Origin: Woeseiaceae bacterium
GTDB lineage: Bacteria > Pseudomonadota > Gammaproteobacteria > Steroidobacterales > Woeseiaceae
Assembly: GCA_024640345.1 (NCBI GenBank)
Contig: JAHEFD010000003.1
Span: 1-64,000 of the forward strand
Reading direction: 5' to 3'
DNA length: 64,000 nt
In this document: positions 33,182 to 43,639 of the stretch, piece after piece
Position numbering within the stretch: the first letter of the stretch is position 1
Layout: every line of letters starts with the position of its first letter
Notes under the pieces: generated by a model
Told to the model about the DNA's origin: nothing
The model's database searches: none
The model's input: the letters and a program-made list of their open reading frames with translations, nothing else
Program-made: the position numbers and the translations under genes

Positions 33182-35671
33182 TTATGCAGCTCGGAGCACA
33201 TCCGCTGGCGGTGCATTGATCGCACCCCGGGCAGCCAGAAAGCCGCTGCCGCAAACGAGTGCGATGCCGCCGGCAAGCCCCGCAGCCCATAGCGCCGGAT
33301 TAAATGCATAGTCGAGATCGAACAGCTGCACCGTCACGATCGCGGCAAGGATTGTCGCGCCCGCAGATGCCAGCAGGCCGGCCGCGAAACCAAGGGCGGC
33401 GAACTCGGTGAGGACTCCGGAAATCACCGTGCGACGCCTGACGCCCAGCGCACGCAACATCGCACTTTCAAAGCGACGCTCATCGATGGTCGACTGCACT
33501 GCAGCGAACAGAACTGCGATCCCGGCAGCCAGTGTAAAAACAAAAACTGCCTGAACGGCGAGACTTACTTTGTCCAGGATCCCCTTTATCTGCAGGAGAA
33601 TTGCATCGATGTCGATAACCGATACCGTTGGATGCGTTCTGACCAGGTCAATCAAAGCGCCCTTGTTCTCTTCCGGAATTCGGGCACCGGAAATAAATGT
33701 CGCGGGATAGCCGTCCAACGCACCCGGCGACATCACCATGAAGAAATTTGGCTGGAATGAATCCCAGTTCACCAGCCGCGTGCTGGCCACAGTCGCTTCG
33801 ATTTCCTGTCCGGCAATCAGAAAACTGATGTGGTCGCCGATATCGACGCCCAGCTCGGTCGCGGCATCTTTTTCAAGGGACACCAGCGGTGTCCCCGAAT
33901 AATCAGCCGGCCACCATTCGCCGGAAAGCAACTCGTTGCTGTCGCTTATCTCTTCTGCCCAGGTAAGGTTTTGTTCGCGATTGGCCATCCATTTGCCATC
34001 CTCGACGGGGTAGTCACGGGTCTTCACATCCTCACCATTGATCGCTTTCATTCGTGCGCGAACCATGGGCACGAATTTTGGTGCATCAACGTCGTTGGCT
34101 GAAAAAATACCGGCAATGGAATCCCGTTCACCGGGCTGGATGTTGATAAGAAAATGATTGGGCGCATTTTCATCAAGCGTCTGCTGCCAGTTTTTTAACA
34201 GGTCGGTACGAACAAATGTCAGCAACAAGAGCACGGTCAGGCCGAGCCCAAATGCCACTACCTGGATTGCACTGGCCCGTCCGCGCCGAGCAACATTGGC
34301 CAGGCCATAGCGCCACGCGATGCCGACACCCCCTCGGGAACGACCCATCAGCGCAACCAGGCCTCTTCCTGCGACATAGAGTGCACCCGAAACAACCAGC
34401 ATGCCGCCCAGCACGATCAACAACATAAGACCGTCACCGATCGCCTGGTAAAGCATTACCGCCACGGCGATCAGCGACGTGCCCACGACCATCAGCCTGG
34501 ATGGCGGGGGCGGCATTTCATCATGCCGAAGGATACGAAGTGGCGGCGTATCGCGCAGTTGAATCAGTGAAGGCAGCGCGAAACCGATCAGAAGAATCAT
34601 CGCGCTTCCGCACGCGAGCAATACCGGCGTGAAGCCGACACCAGGCAGGTCGCCCTGGATAATGTCAGCCAACATTTTGGTCACTATCATTTCGACGATG
34701 TAGCCGGCAAAACTGCCGATGACGACACCAAAGATGCCCAACAACACAAGCTGAACCGATGCGGCAGTGATGACGAAGCGCTGGCTTGCACCGAGACTTT
34801 TCATCAATGCGACAGTGTCCATTCGGCGATGCGCAAATCGTCGTGCCGACATCGCAATGGCGACCGCACTGAGAAGCAGGCTGATCACAGCCGTCAGGGA
34901 CAGGAATCGCTGCGCCCGGTCTGCCGCTTCGCTGGCCCGATCACTGCCTTCCTCCCGGTTCCGGCTCCTGACCGAGTCAGGCAACAAATCTTCTATCGCC
35001 TCGTAAAATTCGTCGACCGCTTCTTCCTCGCCGGCGACCAGCAGCGCGTAACTGACACGACTGCCTTCATTGACCAGGCCGGTTGCCGGAAGATCCAGCG
35101 TATTGATGATTAATGATGGCGCAAGCGATGCGAATCCAATGGACTGATCGGGACGGTAGGTTAGTACGGAATCGATCGTCAGTTGCGACTCACCAACCGA
35201 AATCCTGGCGCCGACATCGACACCCAGCCGCGCCATCAGGGCACCGTCTGCCCAGATCCGGCCCCTGCCCGGTACACCGCTGGCGATCCGTTGTTCGCCA
35301 AACAGTTGGTCGGATACCCGGACGTTTCCACGCAGTGGATAGCCATCACTGACACCCTTGATGGTTGCCAGGCTACTCAGGTCACCGGCGAAAACAACAC
35401 TCGGGAAAGTCTGTGTTTCCGCGGACCGGAGGCCATACGTAGCGGCCAGCTCATGCCACTCCGCCGGAATCGGATCCGGTGTTCGCAATCGAAGGTCGGC
35501 AGCCAGAACCTCGTTTGCCTGGCGCTCCACGGCTCGTCCTATCCGGTCGGTAAGAAAGCCGACCGCCGTCAGGGCGGCAACGGCAAGTGCGACGGCCGCG
35601 AGCAACACGATCACCTCGCCCGAGCGTAATTCCCGTCCGAAGGTTCTCAATGCATAAAGAAAGGCTTTCAC
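33182..35671 (-). CDS. ybbP: ABC transporter permease, YbbP/FtsX type
   Basis: 829 residues. A first transmembrane helix near the N-terminus (about 20-42), a periplasmic MacB-PCD-like domain and two FtsX permease modules (about 265-430 and 715-820) give the usual YbbP architecture of roughly ten helices. Clear marks are the FtsX-type TVALMKSLGASQRFVITAAS and SAMLRALGVRRRTVISGVL. It works with the YbbA ATPase, with which it overlaps by four bases; such pairs act as mechanotransmission or lipoprotein/lipid-handling systems and the E. coli equivalents also lie next to tesA. No substrate can be read from the sequence. Confidence 0.93.
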   Translation of the reverse strand: MKAFLYALRTFGRELRSGEVIVLLAAVALAVAALTAVGFLTDRIGRAVERQANEVLAADLRLRTPDPIPAEWHELAATYGLRSAETQTFPSVVFAGDLSSLATIKGVSDGYPLRGNVRVSDQLFGEQRIASGVPGRGRIWADGALMARLGVDVGARISVGESQLTIDSVLTYRPDQSIGFASLAPSLIINTLDLPATGLVNEGSRVSYALLVAGEEEAVDEFYEAIEDLLPDSVRSRNREEGSDRASEAADRAQRFLSLTAVISLLLSAVAIAMSARRFAHRRMDTVALMKSLGASQRFVITAASVQLVLLGIFGVVIGSFAGYIVEMIVTKMLADIIQGDLPGVGFTPVLLACGSAMILLIGFALPSLIQLRDTPPLRILRHDEMPPPPSRLMVVGTSLIAVAVMLYQAIGDGLMLLIVLGGMLVVSGALYVAGRGLVALMGRSRGGVGIAWRYGLANVARRGRASAIQVVAFGLGLTVLLLLTFVRTDLLKNWQQTLDENAPNHFLINIQPGERDSIAGIFSANDVDAPKFVPMVRARMKAINGEDVKTRDYPVEDGKWMANREQNLTWAEEISDSNELLSGEWWPADYSGTPLVSLEKDAATELGVDIGDHISFLIAGQEIEATVASTRLVNWDSFQPNFFMVMSPGALDGYPATFISGARIPEENKGALIDLVRTHPTVSVIDIDAILLQIKGILDKVSLAVQAVFVFTLAAGIAVLFAAVQSTIDERRFESAMLRALGVRRRTVISGVLTEFAALGFAAGLLASAGATILAAIVTVQLFDLDYAFNPALWAAGLAGGIALVCGSGFLAARGAINAPPADVLRAA

Positions 35672-36375
35672 GACGATGCCCGTTCGTCCGTGACCAGCCG
35701 GCCGGCGTCAAGGCCAAGCACCCGGTCGCAACGTTCGGCGAGAGATTTATCGTGTGTAACCAGAATGAGCGTCGTTGACGAGTTGTGATTGAGTTCGAAC
35801 ATCAGGTCAACGATATGCCCGCCCGTGGCGCTGTCCAGGTTACCTGTTGGCTCATCTGCAAACAGGACCGCCGGCTCCGTCGCGAATGCCCGAGCGATTG
35901 CGACGCGTTGTTTCTCTCCGCCAGAGAGTTGTGAAGGATAGTGACTCCAGCGTTCTCCGAGCCCGACCTGCTCGAGAATCTTTCGCGCTGCCTGTCGTGG
36001 CGCTTCCTTCCCGGCGAGTTCCAGCGGCAACATGACATTTTCCAGGGCATTCAGCGAAGGAACGAGGTGAAAAGACTGAAATACGAAGCCGACACTGGCT
36101 GCGCGAACGGCTGCTCTGCCATCTTCGTCAAGCTTCGTAAGGTCGACTCCATCGAGCAGGATTTCCCCTTCGGTCGGCAGGTCGAGACCGGCGAGCAACC
36201 CCAGCAAAGTCGACTTTCCGGCACCTGAAGCACCTACGATCGCCACCGAATCACCCTTTTCAATAGCGAAACTGACGTCTGAAAGGATGGTCAGAGTACC
36301 TTCGGGACTGCTAACCTGCTTGCTGACGTTTTTTGTGGCAAGCACCTTCGTGCTATTGAGTACCTGATCTGACAT
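35668..36375 (-). CDS. ybbA: ABC transporter ATPase, YbbA type
   Basis: 235 residues of the LolD/MacB-like class. Walker [11 protein letters not shown]-loop [20 protein letters not shown], signature LSGGEKQR, Walker [15 protein letters not shown] and the switch His in [12 protein letters not shown] are all intact. The ATG at 36375 (MSDQVLNS) overlaps the oppositely oriented tesA ATG at 36374, so its ribosome binding site (AAGGAAA at about 36386-36392) is read from tesA codons. It is co-transcribed with the permease gene. The frame extends upstream to 36582 within tesA and is rejected there. Confidence 0.95.
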   Translation of the reverse strand: MSDQVLNSTKVLATKNVSKQVSSPEGTLTILSDVSFAIEKGDSVAIVGASGAGKSTLLGLLAGLDLPTEGEILLDGVDLTKLDEDGRAAVRAASVGFVFQSFHLVPSLNALENVMLPLELAGKEAPRQAARKILEQVGLGERWSHYPSQLSGGEKQRVAIARAFATEPAVLFADEPTGNLDSATGGHIVDLMFELNHNSSTTLILVTHDKSLAERCDRVLGLDAGRLVTDERASS

Positions 36376-37009
36376 GCGAAAATTTGTTTCCTTATTGATG
36401 TTTATTCTGGCGACGGCAACCCAGGCTGCAAGCCCGCCAACCGTTCTTGTGTTCGGAGACAGCCTTAGTGCCGGGTACGGAGTAGATGTTGACCAGACCT
36501 GGGTCGCTTTGTTGCAATCCCGTCTCACAGCACAAGGGTACGAACATCGCGTCATTAACGCCAGCATTAGCGGCGAGACCACTCAGGGCGGAATGACGCG
36601 AATCGATGCAGCACTGGACAATTTCAGTCCTGACCTCGTAATACTGGAATTAGGTGGCAATGACGGTCTGCGCGGATTCCCGCCAGAGATCATCAAGGAA
36701 AATATTCGATCGATCATTGCAGCATCAAGAGACCGGGGCGCGGCGGCCGTTATTCTTGGTATTCGAATTCCGACGAATTATGGATCTCGTTATACCCAGG
36801 CGTTTGAAGGGATTTACAGTGAGCTGGCCACCGAGCTTGACGTGCCGTGGATTGAGTTCTTCATGGAGGGCGTCGCGCTCAATGAGGAATTGATGCAGGA
36901 GGACGGCATTCATCCGAATGCCGAGGCACAACCGATGCTGCTTGATAACGCCTGGCCGATCATTCACGAGGCCCTGGACGACCATAGTCGCAACAACGCC
37001 AGCCACTAG
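36374..37009 (+). CDS. tesA: Periplasmic acyl-CoA thioesterase / lysophospholipase TesA
   Basis: 211 residues. The signal peptide ([19 protein letters not shown]) is followed by an SGNH-hydrolase: block I VFGDSLSAGYG with nucleophile Ser30, block III LELGGNDGLRG and block V DGIHPNAEAQ with the Asp-His pair. It hydrolyses acyl thioesters and lysophospholipids in the periplasm. It overlaps the start of ybbA on the other strand, an arrangement also known around tesA in enterics, and is followed after 17 bp by an acyl-CoA ligase gene on the same strand. Confidence 0.96.
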   Translation: MRKFVSLLMFILATATQAASPPTVLVFGDSLSAGYGVDVDQTWVALLQSRLTAQGYEHRVINASISGETTQGGMTRIDAALDNFSPDLVILELGGNDGLRGFPPEIIKENIRSIIAASRDRGAAAVILGIRIPTNYGSRYTQAFEGIYSELATELDVPWIEFFMEGVALNEELMQEDGIHPNAEAQPMLLDNAWPIIHEALDDHSRNNASH

Positions 37010-37026
37010 TACAGGAACGCTGCACC

Positions 37027-38691
37027 GTGGAAAAGCCGTGGCTAACGTCCTATCCGGAGGGAATTCCGGCAAGCATCCCGACTCCCGAGGTACATTCTGT
37101 CCGGGACATGTGTGAGCGAGCGTTTCGCGACTATGCCGATCGTCCCGCGTATACCAACATGGGAACGACCATCACCTATCGCGAGCTCGACCGGTTGTCG
37201 TATCAGTTTGCCAGCTACCTGCAAAACACGCTCGGCCTGACCCGTGGAGAACGGGTCGCGATCATGCTGCCCAACATACTGCAGTACCCGGTCGCGATGT
37301 TCGGCATATTTCGCGCCGGGCTGGTCGTCGTCAACATCAACCCTCTTTATACCGCCCGCGAGCTCCACCATCAGCTCTCCGACTCGGGCGCTCGATGCAT
37401 TGTCATTCTGAACAACTTCATCAACACGCTTGATGACGTAATCGGCGAGACCAAAGTAAAGCACGTCATTACCACCGGGATCGGGGATTTACTCCGTTGG
37501 CCAAAGGGCGTTATTACCAATTTTGCGCTGCGTTATATCAAGAAGGTGATTCCGAAGTCTTCACTGCAGGGCACTGTCCGGTTTACCAAAGCGCTGGCGC
37601 TTGGAAAAAAGTCGACGCTACGGCCGGTTGGACTGGGTTTTGCAGATATTGCTTTCCTGCAATACACCGGCGGCACGACCGGCCTGTCAAAAGGCGCGAT
37701 GCTGAGTCATCGCAATATGGTCTTCAACGTTTACCAGACTCGCGCGTGGCAGGGTGCTGCATTCGCCGACATTGATCGCGTCATTGCAATAACCGCGTTA
37801 CCGCTCTACCACATTTTTTCGTTGAAAAGTAATTGCCTGCTGATGCTCGAACAAGGCGGCGAAAATGTTCTGATCACCAATCCTCGCGATTCGAAAGGGT
37901 TCGTGGCCGAGCTTCGGAAACACAAGTTCGTGTATTTCACCGGCGTCAATACAATGTTTTCAGCACTGCTGAACACGCCGGGATTTGCTGATATTGATTT
38001 CAGCAAGCTGCGCCTGACGATTGGCGGCGGTATGGCGGTGCAGGAAGCCGTAGCGAAACAGTGGCAATCCGTTACCGGAAAACCAATCATCCAGGCATAC
38101 GGCCTGACCGAGACATCTCCCGCTGCAATCATCAATCCCCTCGATTCGGGTTCGTTCAACGGCTCTATTGGTTTGCCAATTCCGTCAACAGACGTCCGTA
38201 TCTGTGATGATGCCGGCAGGGATGTCCGAAACGGCGCAGGTGAAATATGCGTTCGCGGGCCGCAAGTGATGGAAGGCTACTGGCAGAATGCGGCCGAGAC
38301 AGCGAAGGTAATGTTGCCAGGGGGATGGTTTCGAACCGGCGACATCGGCCGTATGAATGAAGCTGGTTATGTTTTCATCGAAGATCGCAAGAAGGACATG
38401 ATCCTGGTGTCCGGTTTCAACGTTTATCCGAACGAGATAGAGGGTGTTGTCGTGGAAATGGACGGCGTCCTCGAGGCGGCAGCAGTCAGCGTGCCTGACG
38501 AGAAATCGGGAGAGGCGGTGAAGCTTTTCGTCGTCAGAAAAGACCATTCGCTGACCGAAGCGGATGTCATCGGGTATTGCCGTGAGCACCTGACGGCTTA
38601 CAAAGTGCCCAGACTGGTTGAGTTCAGGGAAGAACTGCCAAAAACCAATGTCGGGAAGATTCTCCGCAGGGCTCTGCGCGAAAACCCGTGA
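37027..38691 (+). CDS. fadD: Long-chain fatty acid-CoA ligase (FadD-like)
   Basis: 554 residues, GTG start. It is an ANL-superfamily AMP-forming ligase. P-loop YTGGTTGLSKGAMLSHRN, adenine motif QAYGLTETSPAAIINP, the hinge/A8 region WFRTGDIGRMNEAGYVFIED with RKKDMILVSGFNVYPNEIE, and the A10 Lys in LPKTNVGKILRRAL are all complete. It activates fatty acids for beta-oxidation or phospholipid synthesis. Only 17 bp separate it from tesA, so release of fatty acids by TesA and their activation may be co-expressed. FadD is the best family match; the exact chain-length preference is not readable. Confidence 0.93.
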   Translation: MEKPWLTSYPEGIPASIPTPEVHSVRDMCERAFRDYADRPAYTNMGTTITYRELDRLSYQFASYLQNTLGLTRGERVAIMLPNILQYPVAMFGIFRAGLVVVNINPLYTARELHHQLSDSGARCIVILNNFINTLDDVIGETKVKHVITTGIGDLLRWPKGVITNFALRYIKKVIPKSSLQGTVRFTKALALGKKSTLRPVGLGFADIAFLQYTGGTTGLSKGAMLSHRNMVFNVYQTRAWQGAAFADIDRVIAITALPLYHIFSLKSNCLLMLEQGGENVLITNPRDSKGFVAELRKHKFVYFTGVNTMFSALLNTPGFADIDFSKLRLTIGGGMAVQEAVAKQWQSVTGKPIIQAYGLTETSPAAIINPLDSGSFNGSIGLPIPSTDVRICDDAGRDVRNGAGEICVRGPQVMEGYWQNAAETAKVMLPGGWFRTGDIGRMNEAGYVFIEDRKKDMILVSGFNVYPNEIEGVVVEMDGVLEAAAVSVPDEKSGEAVKLFVVRKDHSLTEADVIGYCREHLTAYKVPRLVEFREELPKTNVGKILRRALRENP

Positions 38692-38774
38692 TTCGGCACC
38701 TGGCAATCTTCAAGAAAGGGCTCGCTTGCAATCAGCGATGACCAGCTGACGCGATAATTGGATCCGGCCCTTTT

Positions 38775-39842
38775 TTAAGAATGATACTGCGGACTCAACC
38801 TGCGCACGGCATCCACCAGCACACCCAGGTGATCCGGATTGATGTCGGGCGTAATTCCATGACCGAGGTTGAATACATGGCCCGGCCCATTGCCATAACT
38901 CGCCAGTACATCGGCCACGCCCTTTTCAATCGATTCAGGTGACTCACGCAACATGGCCGGGTTCAGGTTTCCCTGTAGTGCAACCTTGTCGCCGGTGTAC
39001 CGACGGGCATCGGCGAGGTCTGTTGTCCAGTCGACACCCAACGCATCGCAACCAGTTTCTGCCATGTCGCTCAGCAGGACGCCGGCGCCCTTGGTGAACA
39101 GTATGACGGGAATCTTCTGTCCGTCTTTCTCGCGCTGCAGACCATCGAGAATTTGCTGCATGCTGGCAAGGGAGAAGCGCCGATAGTCATCGGCTGGCAG
39201 TGCGGCGCCCCAGGTATCAAATATCATGACTGCCTGCGCACCAGCATCGATTTGCGCATTGAGGTAGTCCGTGGTTGTTTGTGCAACCACCTTCAGCAGC
39301 CTTTCGAACACGGCGGGATTTTCGGCGACCAATGCCTTGATCGTTGGGAATTCCCTGCTCGAGCCACCCTCCACCATGTAAGTGCCCACCGTAAACGGGC
39401 TGCCGGCAAATCCGATCAGCGGCACCTGTCCGTCAAGTTCGCGGCGGATCAGGCTTACCGCATCGAAAACGTACGCAAGCGAATCCGCAACATCCGGTAC
39501 TGCAAGATTGTTGATTTCCTTTTCCGATCGAACAGGACGCTCGAACTTCGGCCCCTCTCCGGTGACGAAATAAAGACCAAGGCCCATCGCATCGGGAATG
39601 GTCAGAATGTCGGAGAAAAGAATCGCCGCGTCCAGGGGGAAACGTCTCAGCGGTTGCAGCGTCACTTCGCAGGCGAGTTCGGGATTCGAACAAAGGTTCA
39701 TGAAGCTTCCGGCCTGCTCCCGTAATTTTCGGTACTCAGGCAGATATCTCCCGGCCTGGCGCATGATCCATACCGGGGTCCTGTCCACAGGCTGCCGCAT
39801 CAAAGCCCGCAGAAACAGATCATTTTTGAGTGTAGCCGCCAT
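38775..39842 (-). CDS. hemE: Uroporphyrinogen decarboxylase
   Basis: 355 residues, complete TIM barrel. It converts uroporphyrinogen III to coproporphyrinogen III in haem synthesis. The N-terminal [20 protein letters not shown] and the second signature [19 protein letters not shown] carry the substrate-binding Arg and Asp residues. The start overlaps the pyrF stop by one base (TGATG), so the two genes form a coupled pair despite unrelated pathways. Confidence 0.98.
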   Translation of the reverse strand: MAATLKNDLFLRALMRQPVDRTPVWIMRQAGRYLPEYRKLREQAGSFMNLCSNPELACEVTLQPLRRFPLDAAILFSDILTIPDAMGLGLYFVTGEGPKFERPVRSEKEINNLAVPDVADSLAYVFDAVSLIRRELDGQVPLIGFAGSPFTVGTYMVEGGSSREFPTIKALVAENPAVFERLLKVVAQTTTDYLNAQIDAGAQAVMIFDTWGAALPADDYRRFSLASMQQILDGLQREKDGQKIPVILFTKGAGVLLSDMAETGCDALGVDWTTDLADARRYTGDKVALQGNLNPAMLRESPESIEKGVADVLASYGNGPGHVFNLGHGITPDINPDHLGVLVDAVRRLSPQYHS

Positions 39843-40552
39843 CAGAATTGCGCCTCGATCGTTGCCTGGATCGCTTCCGCGGCCGCTCGCGGACTTTCAG
39901 CATCGCGAATCGGACGCCCGACAACAATATGATCGGCGCCATTAATAAAAGCCTGCTCAACGCTGACGACCCGCTTCTGGTCTTCGGTTGGCTTGTTGTC
40001 AACCGGCCGGATTCCCGGTGTTATGACCAACAACTTATTATCGATGAATTCGCGAAGCTTTGGTGCCTCCAGGCCGGACGAAATCACGCCATCGCACCCC
40101 GACTCAAGCGCCCGTTTTGCCCGCGACAGAACCAGCGCACCAACATCGCAATCGAATCCCAAATCGTCCAGATCACCTCTGTCCAGGCTCGTGAGAACAG
40201 TCACCGCGAGGACCTTCAGGTAATCTCCTTTGTTTTCTGCGGCTGCCTCCATGATCGACTGATTGCCATGTACCGTGACGAAGCTGGCGCCACGGTCCTT
40301 CAGCTGGCGAACCGCAGAACCGACCGTTGCCGGGATATCAAAAAACTTCAGATCCGCAAAAACCTTTTTATCCCTGGCCAGCATCCAGTCGAGCAGCTCG
40401 AAATAGCCCCCGCTCATCATCAGTTCCAGGCCAATCTTGTAGAAAGTGACTGCGTCTCCGAGCTCATCTGCAAGTTCACGTGCACGATCACAATCGGGCA
40501 CATCCATCGCGAAAATCAGTCGGTCCTTGGCTGGGATATCTTTTTTAATCAC
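39842..40552 (-). CDS. pyrF: Orotidine 5'-phosphate decarboxylase
   Basis: 236 residues, GTG start, of the short bacterial PyrF type. It produces UMP. The catalytic Lys/Asp array is in [15 protein letters not shown], the substrate loop is TPGIRP and the phosphate gripper region is [17 protein letters not shown]. The N-terminal Asp motif is [13 protein letters not shown] 189-bp gap separates it from dgt upstream, so a promoter is expected there, though I see none that is convincing. hemE follows directly. Confidence 0.97.
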   Translation of the reverse strand: MIKKDIPAKDRLIFAMDVPDCDRARELADELGDAVTFYKIGLELMMSGGYFELLDWMLARDKKVFADLKFFDIPATVGSAVRQLKDRGASFVTVHGNQSIMEAAAENKGDYLKVLAVTVLTSLDRGDLDDLGFDCDVGALVLSRAKRALESGCDGVISSGLEAPKLREFIDNKLLVITPGIRPVDNKPTEDQKRVVSVEQAFINGADHIVVGRPIRDAESPRAAAEAIQATIEAQF

Positions 40553-40741
40553 GGCTTGTCCGGTGTGGAGAAAATCGCGGCGAATTGTAGCGCAATCCGA
40601 CTGCAGTCTCGAACAAATAGATCACGGGTGGTGCGGATTGGTCTTCGGTGCCGAGGTCAAGAGGCTATTGTCCAGATTCTGCTGATTACCGAGAGTTTTA
40701 TTGCAGATACATAACGCCGTATTGCGCCGGCTGAAGCAGGT

Positions 40742-41875
40742 TCAGCTGAGCCGTTCGTATTCGGCAATCGCAAATCGATCCGTCATCCCGGCTATGTAGT
40801 CGGCAACCACCCGTGCCCTTTGAGCCTCGTTGTGCGCATTTGCCTGGTCTGCAAATGTTGCCGGTATTTGCCCGAAATCAGCCATGTACGTGTCGAACAG
40901 GCTCTCTACTATCACCTTGGTCTCATCATTCATTCTCCTGACCTGCTCGTGGCGGTAGAGATTGCTGCGCAGGAACTCCTTGAGCGCTTTGTGCTGGGTA
41001 AAGACCCTGTCGCTGAAGCCGATAACGGGTCCGTTTGCGGCCCTCACGTCTTCAATGGATTGCGGGGCTAATTGCGCTATTCGAAACGAAGACTGTTCGA
41101 TCAGATCGGTCACCACGTGTCCTATCATGCGCCGGATAACTTCGTATATCAGGCGACGATCATCGAGATCCGGATAACGAGCATGAACCTCGTCGTAGTG
41201 CTCTCCGAAAAGCGGCTGCTCGCGAAGCTGGTCAAGGTCCAGCAGCCCGGCGCGGAAGCCATCGTCAACGTCATGATTGTTGTAGGCAATGGCATCGGCG
41301 AGATTGACGAGTTGCGCCTCGAGCCCGGGTTGCCCGCGTTCGAGAAATCGCCTGCCTAATTCACCGAGGTCGCGCGCGTTTCGAGCGGAGCAATGCTTCA
41401 GGATGCCTTCCCGGGTTTCGAAAGTGAGATTGAGCCCGGGAAAATCAGCATATTTTTCCTCCAGGTCATCGACAACCCGCAGTGACTGCAGGTTGTGTTC
41501 AAAGCCGCCAAAATTTCGCATACACGCGTTCAGTGCATCCTGTCCGGCGTGGCCGAAAGGTGTATGACCGAGATCGTGTGCCAGGCTGATTGCCTCGACC
41601 AGCGGTTCATTGATATGCAATGCCCGGGCAACTGTGCGGGCAATCTGTGCGACCTCGAGCGAGTGAGTGAGGCGCGTGCGATAGAGATCACCTTCATGGT
41701 TCACGAATACCTGCGTCTTGTATACGAGACGCCGAAAGGCGGTGGAGTGAATAATTCTGTCGCGGTCTCTCTGGTACTCGCCGCGGTAGGCTGCCGGCCG
41801 CTCCCGGTAGCGGCGGCCTTTACCCGACTCTTCTCGAGCGGCGTAGGGCGCCAATATTTCTCCTTGCGTCGTCAT
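40742..41875 (-). CDS. dgt: dGTP triphosphohydrolase-like HD-domain protein
   Basis: 377 residues. HD-domain metal ligands are visible in RLTHSLEVAQIARTVAR, LAHDLGHTPFGHAGQDALN and the later Asp of LVNLADAIAYNNHD. The N-terminus RDRIIHSTAFRRLVYKTQVF is typical of the type that removes triphosphate from dNTPs (dGTPase-like). The length (377) matches the shorter non-enteric Dgt-like subfamily; enteric Dgt is over 500 residues. The start overlaps the aroB stop by four bases. Confidence 0.94.
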   Translation of the reverse strand: MTTQGEILAPYAAREESGKGRRYRERPAAYRGEYQRDRDRIIHSTAFRRLVYKTQVFVNHEGDLYRTRLTHSLEVAQIARTVARALHINEPLVEAISLAHDLGHTPFGHAGQDALNACMRNFGGFEHNLQSLRVVDDLEEKYADFPGLNLTFETREGILKHCSARNARDLGELGRRFLERGQPGLEAQLVNLADAIAYNNHDVDDGFRAGLLDLDQLREQPLFGEHYDEVHARYPDLDDRRLIYEVIRRMIGHVVTDLIEQSSFRIAQLAPQSIEDVRAANGPVIGFSDRVFTQHKALKEFLRSNLYRHEQVRRMNDETKVIVESLFDTYMADFGQIPATFADQANAHNEAQRARVVADYIAGMTDRFAIAEYERLS

Positions 41876-42942
41876 TCATCCGCCATACCGAGAATTTCCT
41901 GCAGCGCCAGTTCATCGTATTTCTCGGTTATAAAAGCGTCTCCCAAAGAGCGCAACAATACAAAACGCAGTTTGCCCGCTTTGACTTTTTTGTCCATGTC
42001 CATGACAGCGCGCAATTGAGCTGATCCCACGGGTGGAGGGGAAGATGGCAATCCGGCAGCATCGAGCAGCGCTTTTAACCGGTCCTGGTCAGCTTCGTCA
42101 ATTCCGCTCAGCCGGGCAGCCATTGACATTCCGGCAGCCACTGCTTCGCCGTGCAGCCACTCCCCATAGCCCAGTGAATTTTCTATCGCGTGACCAAACG
42201 TGTGGCCAAAATTCAAAAGAGCCCGTCTCCCGGATTCGCGTTCATCTTCCTGAACGATCCGTGCCTTGATTTCGCACGATCGCCTGATTGCGTAGATAAG
42301 CGCTTCCGGGTCCCGGTTAAGCAGGGCGTGAATGTTGGTCTCGATCCAGGTAAAGAAATCAGGATCGACGATTGCGCCATACTTGATGACTTCGGCAAGC
42401 CCCGCGCTCAGCTCCCGATCCGGCAGTGTGGAGAGCGTGTCCGTGTCGATCAGTACGATCTGCGGTTGATGAAACGCACCGATCAGGTTCTTTCCGCCCG
42501 GATGATTGACACCGGTTTTCCCTCCAACCGAAGAGTCAACCTGTGCCAGCAGCGTTGTTGGAACCTGGATGAACGCAATTCCACGCATATAACAGGCGGC
42601 CGCAAATCCAGCTATATCACCGACAACACCGCCACCGAGAGCGACGACAGTCGCGTCGCGAGCAGCCCGCGACTCCACAAGTTCATCAAGTATCGACTCT
42701 GCGGTTAACAGTGTTTTGTGGCTTTCGCCATCGGGCAAAAGAACGCTCGACTGCTTTATCCCGGGCAGGCATTTCCGGAGTTTTTCGAGGTAAAGCGGTG
42801 CGACCGTTTCGTTGCTGACGACCAGGCAGGTATTTCCCGGCATGGCCGGCGAAAGGTCGAAAGCACTGTCAAGCAGCCCGGTACCGATGACAATCGGGTA
42901 GCTGCGAGTGCCCAGGTCAACGGTCAGTGTTTGAGGAGTCAC
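41872..42942 (-). CDS. aroB: 3-Dehydroquinate synthase
   Basis: 356 residues, GTG start. It is the second step of the shikimate pathway, using NAD and a divalent metal. The NAD-binding VVALGGGVVGDIAGFAAACY, the substrate region SVGGKTGVNHPGGKNLIGAF and metal ligands in RALLNFGHTFGHAIEN and LHGEAVAAGM are intact. It forms the operon aroK-aroB-dgt behind the pilus genes and feeds the chorismate that the trp operon in this window uses. Confidence 0.97.
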   Translation of the reverse strand: MTPQTLTVDLGTRSYPIVIGTGLLDSAFDLSPAMPGNTCLVVSNETVAPLYLEKLRKCLPGIKQSSVLLPDGESHKTLLTAESILDELVESRAARDATVVALGGGVVGDIAGFAAACYMRGIAFIQVPTTLLAQVDSSVGGKTGVNHPGGKNLIGAFHQPQIVLIDTDTLSTLPDRELSAGLAEVIKYGAIVDPDFFTWIETNIHALLNRDPEALIYAIRRSCEIKARIVQEDERESGRRALLNFGHTFGHAIENSLGYGEWLHGEAVAAGMSMAARLSGIDEADQDRLKALLDAAGLPSSPPPVGSAQLRAVMDMDKKVKAGKLRFVLLRSLGDAFITEKYDELALQEILGMADE

Positions 42943-43026
42943 AGGAGTTCCCGCCTAAAAACAGGAGGGAAAGGTTACATGAAACCGGCGAGCCGATGAC
43001 AGAAAAAGAACAGCATGGTCGCCCTC

Positions 43027-43539
43027 TCAGCCGACGGCGTCTGCAATATCGCGAGCTACGGCCTGCACTCTTCTGCCGTCTGTCTCAATTACGAGATCGG
43101 CAATTTCTCGATACAGGGGATCTCGAATCGTCATCAGCGTCTCGAGGACCTCTTCCTTGTCCCCGTTTTCAAGCAATGGCCTGGTTCGACCTCGCTGGGT
43201 CCGATCGACTTGCTGTTGAACCGTCGTAAAGAGATAAACGACGAAGCCCCTGGCACCAAGGTGGCTGCGGCTGTTTGCGTCAAGTACTGCGCCACCGCCG
43301 GTGGCCAGAACGATCCCTTGCTTCTGTGAGAGGTCGTCTATGACCTTGACCTCGCGCTTTCGAAATCCTTCCTCGCCTTCTTTCTCGAAAATGAAGGGAA
43401 TGTCGACTCCAGTGCGCCGCTCGATTTCTTCGTCGCTATCGAAGAAATCAAGATGCAGCAGGCGCGCAAGCTGCCGACCAACAGCCGACTTGCCAGCGCC
43501 CATCGGGCCAATCAGAAAAAGATTCTTTGGTGGTGTCAT
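43027..43539 (-). CDS. aroK: Shikimate kinase
   Basis: 170 residues. P-loop GPMGAGKSAVGRQLARLL, shikimate-binding DFFDSDEEIERRTG and FRKREVKVIDD, the GGGAV motif (VLATGGGAVLDAN) and the lid RTQRGRTRPLLE are present. The ATG at 43539 is chosen; the frame extends to a TTG at 43569 that would lie inside the terminator hairpin. No good Shine-Dalgarno precedes the ATG. A strong terminator ends only 20 bases upstream, so aroK-aroB-dgt depend on read-through or on a promoter overlapping the hairpin. Confidence 0.95.
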   Translation of the reverse strand: MTPPKNLFLIGPMGAGKSAVGRQLARLLHLDFFDSDEEIERRTGVDIPFIFEKEGEEGFRKREVKVIDDLSQKQGIVLATGGGAVLDANSRSHLGARGFVVYLFTTVQQQVDRTQRGRTRPLLENGDKEEVLETLMTIRDPLYREIADLVIETDGRRVQAVARDIADAVG

Positions 43540-43559
43540 TGATAACTGATTATTGAAGG

Positions 43560-43587
43560 AAAAAGCCAACCCGAAGGTTGGCTTTTT
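43560..43587 (-). terminator. Rho-independent terminator of the pil operon
   Basis: Perfect 12-bp stem AAAAAGCCAACC/GGTTGGCTTTTT with a 4-base loop; the Ts on the 3' side serve the minus strand. It lies 52 bases after the pilQ stop and 20 bases before the aroK ATG. Symmetric A/T flanks would also let it work on the plus strand. Confidence 0.9.
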
Positions 43588-43639
43588 GATTTGCTTTCAC
43601 ATCTGTGTACAAGCGATCTTTCGACACTAAAGCAAGTGT

